Below, piece after piece: positions 61,124-64,000 of a stretch of DNA of 64,000 nucleotides. A program made the translations under genes and the position numbers. Numbering within the stretch: the first letter of the stretch is position 1; every line of letters begins with the position of its first letter. This DNA comes from Streptomyces sp. HUAS 15-9 (lineage in GTDB: Bacteria; Actinomycetota; Actinomycetes; Streptomycetales; Streptomycetaceae), in assembly GCF_025642155.1 (NCBI RefSeq), contig NZ_CP106798.1:992001-1056000 (forward strand), given 5' to 3'. Below the pieces are notes generated by a model. The model searched no databases. It was not told where the DNA came from and saw only the letters and a list, made by a program, of their open reading frames with translations.

Positions 61124-61618
61124 GCGGTCATTCTGAACGGCGCCCGGCTCCGGGGGCGGCGGGAGCACCGCACACGGGTCATGGACGCCGTACGGCCACG
61201 GCCGCGCGTTCCCCCGAAGCGGTCACGGAGTGCGGACAACGGCCACGCATTGCGGAGTGTCCCGGTCACGCCCGACGCCTACGGTGTGCTCGCGGTGAAC
61301 GGAGATCGCCGCAGGGATGAGCAGGGTCGGCGCCGCTCATCCTCGTCCGGGTGGAGCGGGGCGCGGGAGTGCGCGACGGCCGCCCGCACCCTCGGGGCCC
61401 GGGTCACTCCCCCGTGAACACGGCGGCCGGGCCCACCTCGTGCCCCCCTTCCCGGTCCGGCGCGCGCCCGTGCCCTGCGGCCGTGGCGGATACCGCCAAC
61501 CGGGTGACCGCGGCGGAACCGGGGGTGGTGCGGGGGCAGTTCGCGGTGGGCCGTGCCTCGCACGCCCTCCCAGGTCATCACTCGTCGTGACCGGTTCCGG
61601 GTAGCTGTAGACACGGAG
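61124..61618. other. Intergenic region upstream of the encapsulin gene
   Basis: Between the divergent membrane protein and encapsulin genes lie about 550 nt with no convincing gene on either strand. It must hold both promoters. The only clear structure is the 9-bp inverted repeat listed next. Confidence 0.5.
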
Positions 61619-61646
61619 GGTGACGGTGCGCACATGAACCGTCACC
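61619..61646. promoter_or_regulatory. Inverted repeat upstream of encapsulin
   Basis: GGTGACGGT and its complement ACCGTCACC are separated by 10 nt, ending 35 nt before the encapsulin ATG. The layout suits a dimeric repressor or activator. No cognate regulator can be named. Confidence 0.5.
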
Positions 61647-61680
61647 GGTGCTACCGGGGTGCTACAGGAGAGAAGGAACC

Positions 61681-63102
61681 ATGTCGGTCGAGACCGGTAC
61701 GACCCCCGCAGCGGGTGCCGAGGAGCGGGAGCAGCAGAGCCTCGGTACCGCCGCGGCACGGAATCTCACGACGACGACCAAGTCCGAGCCCCAGATGCAG
61801 GGGATCAGCTCGCGGTGGCTGACGCGCATGCTGCCGTGGGTGGACGTGCCGGGCGGCACGTATCGCGTCAACCGGCGGCTGGCGTATGTGCTCGGCGACG
61901 GACGGGTGACGTTCGTCAAGACCGGCGCGCGGGTCAGGGTGGTCCCGGCGGAGCTGGGCGAACTGCCCCTGCTGCGCGGGTTCCCGGACGGTGCCGCGCT
62001 GCGGGCGCTGGCGGCCCGGTTCGAGCAGCGGGAGTACGCGCCCGGCCAGGTGATCGCCACCACTGGGCGGCCGGCCGACCATGTCTACCTGGTCGCGCAC
62101 GGCAAGGTGGAGAAGATCGGCGCGGGCCCCTACGGCGACGAGACGGTGGTAGGCCTGCTCGCGGACGGGGACACCTTCGGCGGCCAGGTGCTCGCGGGTC
62201 TGGACGGCGCCTGGGAGTTCACCGCTCGCGCGGCCACCGCCACCACCGTGCTGGCGCTGCCGCGCTCGGCGTACCAGGAGGTCGCGGAGCTCCACGGCGA
62301 CCTGCGGGCGCACGTGGATCTGGCCCGGTCGGACGGTCACCGGCCGGTCAACGACTCCGGAGAGGCCGAGATCGCGCTCGGTTCGGGGCACTCGGGCGAG
62401 CCCGACATCCCCGGGACGTTCGTGGACTACGAGGTGGAGCCGCGTGAGTACGGGCTGAGCGTCGCGCAGACCGTGCTGCGGGTGCACACCCGTGTCGCCG
62501 ACCTCTACAACCAGCCGATGCACCAGACCCAGCAGCAACTCCGGCTGACCGTGGAGGCGTTGCGGGAGCGGCAGGAACACGAGCTGATCAACAACCGGGA
62601 CTTCGGGCTGCTGCACAACGCCGACTACGACCAGCGCATCTCCACCCGTTCCGGACCGCCGACGCCGGACGATCTGGACGAACTGCTGAGCATGCGGCGC
62701 GAGACACGTTTCCTGTTCGCGCATCCACGGGCGATCGCCGCGTTCGGCCGCGAGTGCAGCAAGCGGGGCCTGTACTTCGGCGGCGTCGAGGTGAACGGCC
62801 ACAGACTGCCGGCCTGGCGCGGGGTGCCCCTGCTGCCGTGCGGCAAGATCCCGGTCACCGAGGCCCGTACGTCGTCGATCATCGCGATGCGCACCGGCGA
62901 GGACGACCAGGGTGTGATCGGCCTGCACCAGACGGGCCTCCCGGACGAGGTCGAACCGGGCCTGAACATCCGCTTCATGGGCATCAACGAGCAGGCGGTG
63001 ACCTCCTACCTGGTGAGCACCTACTACTCGGCCGCGGTGCTCGTACCGGACGCGCTCGGCATCCTGGAGAACGTGGAGGTCTCCCGCCGCGACAGCGACT
63101 GA
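61681..63102 (+). CDS. Family 2B encapsulin shell protein with cyclic-nucleotide-binding-like domain (EshA type)
   Basis: The 473-residue protein combines an N-terminal arm (1-90), a cNMP-binding-like beta barrel (about 95-215: [34 protein letters not shown]) and an HK97-type shell domain (about 245-465: [32 protein letters not shown]...). This is the family 2B encapsulin plan typified by Streptomyces EshA. Copies assemble into a protein nanocompartment. The phosphate-binding cassette reads FGGQVLAG where cNMP proteins have FGE, so ligand binding may differ. The start is ATG 61681 after AGGAGAGAAGGA. No terpene cyclase or other known cargo gene lies within the window. Confidence 0.9.
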   Translation: MSVETGTTPAAGAEEREQQSLGTAAARNLTTTTKSEPQMQGISSRWLTRMLPWVDVPGGTYRVNRRLAYVLGDGRVTFVKTGARVRVVPAELGELPLLRGFPDGAALRALAARFEQREYAPGQVIATTGRPADHVYLVAHGKVEKIGAGPYGDETVVGLLADGDTFGGQVLAGLDGAWEFTARAATATTVLALPRSAYQEVAELHGDLRAHVDLARSDGHRPVNDSGEAEIALGSGHSGEPDIPGTFVDYEVEPREYGLSVAQTVLRVHTRVADLYNQPMHQTQQQLRLTVEALRERQEHELINNRDFGLLHNADYDQRISTRSGPPTPDDLDELLSMRRETRFLFAHPRAIAAFGRECSKRGLYFGGVEVNGHRLPAWRGVPLLPCGKIPVTEARTSSIIAMRTGEDDQGVIGLHQTGLPDEVEPGLNIRFMGINEQAVTSYLVSTYYSAAVLVPDALGILENVEVSRRDSD

Positions 63103-63136
63103 GGACGCGGTGCGCGGCGGCGTGACCACACGGGCT

Positions 63137-63778
63137 TCAGCGCCTGGGCGGGTGAGGGTCCGGGTCGGCGTGGCGGTGGGCCGACTCGTTCTCCTGGGCC
63201 ATGCGTCTGAGCGCCATCAGCGCGGGCTCCAGGAGGGCGGTCAGCAGCAGGGCGCGTTCGGCTGCTTCCAACGGGTCCTCGATGCCGTCCAGTTGGTCGA
63301 GGTCGAGGACCGCGGTCCGCTCCGCCAGGCGTGCGTACGGCAGCAACGTACACCAGTCCAGGGGGACTCCGAGCGAGCGCAGTGAGGTGAGGCTCTCGGC
63401 GAGGGTGGCACGGGCGGGTGCCGAGCGGTGCACGTCCCAGCCCAGTTCCTCGACCAGCGCGTCGACTTCGGCCGCGGCGGGGGCCTGCTCTTCGGGTTCC
63501 TCGGCCGGGCCGACCGAGCCCAGGGCGAGGCCGAGCGTGAGATGGGTGTCACCCGCGCTCCGGGACAGGGCGTCCAGCAGCTCCCGGGTGGTGCCCACGG
63601 ACAGCCCGCGCACCCCGGTCAGCGCGCGGATCAGGCGGAGCCTGCGCAGATGGCGGTCGTCGTACTCGGCCTGGGTCGCCGCTGTCGTCCGGCCGGGCGG
63701 GAGCAGGCCCTCGCGGATGTAGTACTTGACGGTCGAGACGGAGACGCCGCCGCGGCGGCTCAGCTCGGACATGCGCAT
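63137..63778 (-). CDS. MerR-family transcriptional regulator
   Basis: The 213-residue protein starts MRMSELSRRGGVSVSTVKYYIREGLLPPGRTTAATQAEYDDRHLRRLRLIRAL, the MerR DNA-binding region. A long effector domain follows in place of the short metal-binding tail. It probably senses an organic ligand and activates by twisting its operator. It is divergent from the gene at 63922 with a perfect 17-bp inverted repeat between them. Confidence 0.9.
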   Translation of the reverse strand: MRMSELSRRGGVSVSTVKYYIREGLLPPGRTTAATQAEYDDRHLRRLRLIRALTGVRGLSVGTTRELLDALSRSAGDTHLTLGLALGSVGPAEEPEEQAPAAAEVDALVEELGWDVHRSAPARATLAESLTSLRSLGVPLDWCTLLPYARLAERTAVLDLDQLDGIEDPLEAAERALLLTALLEPALMALRRMAQENESAHRHADPDPHPPRR

Positions 63779-63802
63779 CGAAATCGGCCTCGCTCCGGAA
63801 AC

Positions 63803-63843
63803 TGGATACCTCTACTATCTAATCTGGATAGTAGAGGTATCCA
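63803..63843. promoter_or_regulatory. Perfect 17-bp inverted repeat operator
   Basis: TGGATACCTCTACTATC (63803-63819) and its exact complement at 63827-63843 are separated by 7 nt. It lies between the divergent merR and 63922 genes, 25 nt before merR. The arm is unusually long and AT-rich for this genome. It is the natural site of the MerR regulator. Confidence 0.8.
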
Positions 63844-63921
63844 ATAGAGCTTCCTCTCCCCCGTCGTGCTCCGACCTCTGAACCCGGGAATCCGACCCCT
63901 GAACCCGAGAAGGCGACAACC

Positions 63922-64000
63922 ATGCCCACTCTGCGCTGGACCACCGTCGACACACCCGCACCGGACGCCGAGGCGTTCGTCATGGCGTCACGCCTGGAGG
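63922..64000 (+). CDS. Monooxygenase-like (DUF3291-type?) protein, N-terminus only
   Basis: The frame opens with ATG 63922 (MPTLRWTTVDTPAPDAEAFVMASRLE) and runs past the window end. The start resembles Streptomyces proteins of the spheroidene-monooxygenase/DUF3291-like group that begin MPxLxWT and continue VMASRLEL. It is divergent from merR and likely its target. Too little is visible for a firm name. Confidence 0.5.
   Translation, partial: MPTLRWTTVDTPAPDAEAFVMASRLE

Overview
The window is high-GC actinobacterial chromosome, almost certainly Streptomyces. Signs are GC-rich third codon positions, many GTG starts, start/stop overlaps (ATGA, GTGA), and typical Streptomyces families: DUF6479, Rv1733c-type membrane proteins, SpoIIE phosphatases, MptB, a cyclic-nucleotide-domain encapsulin, and two Streptomyces-type MITEs. 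No rRNA, tRNA or CRISPR was seen. Some sixty genes run in mostly short operons, and several loci are visibly decaying.

Layout. 1-12 kb: acyl-CoA and oxidative metabolism (PaaK C-terminus, two AMP-forming acyl-CoA ligases, a nitronate monooxygenase-like flavoprotein, a methyltransferase, a carotenoid-desaturase-like FAD enzyme, an MpaB-type oxygenase, an acyl-CoA dehydrogenase), with a truncated penicillin-acylase gene and a Ser/Thr kinase carrying about nine TPR repeats. 12-20 kb: a redox/dormancy-like block with a Cys-rich four-helix protein, an Rv1733c-like protein, a DevS-like GAF histidine kinase, two PPOX-fold proteins and a PAS-PAS-PAS-SpoIIE-HATPase protein; Dev-box-like palindromes lie in its divergent intergenic regions. 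20-22 kb: dhaKLM, the PTS-dependent dihydroxyacetone kinase. 22-40 kb: GH75 chitosanase, an FN3 lipoprotein, PadR, FadH, a second SpoIIE protein, a PrmC-like methylase, a YhgE-like permease with its MarR regulator, a CE7 esterase, a serine beta-lactamase-fold esterase and a GntR/UTRA regulator. Two MITEs end exactly at the stop codons of fadH and the methylase gene.

40-47 kb: a frameshifted IS110-family element sits between a rho-like leader and a short divergent Rho paralogue; then a D,D-carboxypeptidase and a two-gene mannosyltransferase operon. 47-53 kb: an apparent asparagine/aspartate/glutamine catabolic operon (FadR-type regulator, permease, asparaginase, aspartase, glutaminase). 53-58 kb: UppP, a FluC-DUF190-FluC fluoride-export cluster preceded by three 24-25 bp repeats, an SMP-30-like protein, and the wreck of a galactan-utilisation locus (GH53 galactanase with an internal deletion, plus GH42 and LacI remnants). 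58-64 kb: a MarR regulator whose upstream site resembles the fadH palindrome, a pqqB gene without other pqq genes, a channel-like membrane protein, a family 2B encapsulin shell protein, and a MerR regulator with a perfect 17-bp inverted repeat.

The strongest leads are the encapsulin with no recognisable cargo gene beside it, the mini-Rho behind an IS110 element, MITE insertion at stop codons, the shared MarR-like operators, and the Dev-box-like sites. Family assignments rest on recognition from memory, not on searches.
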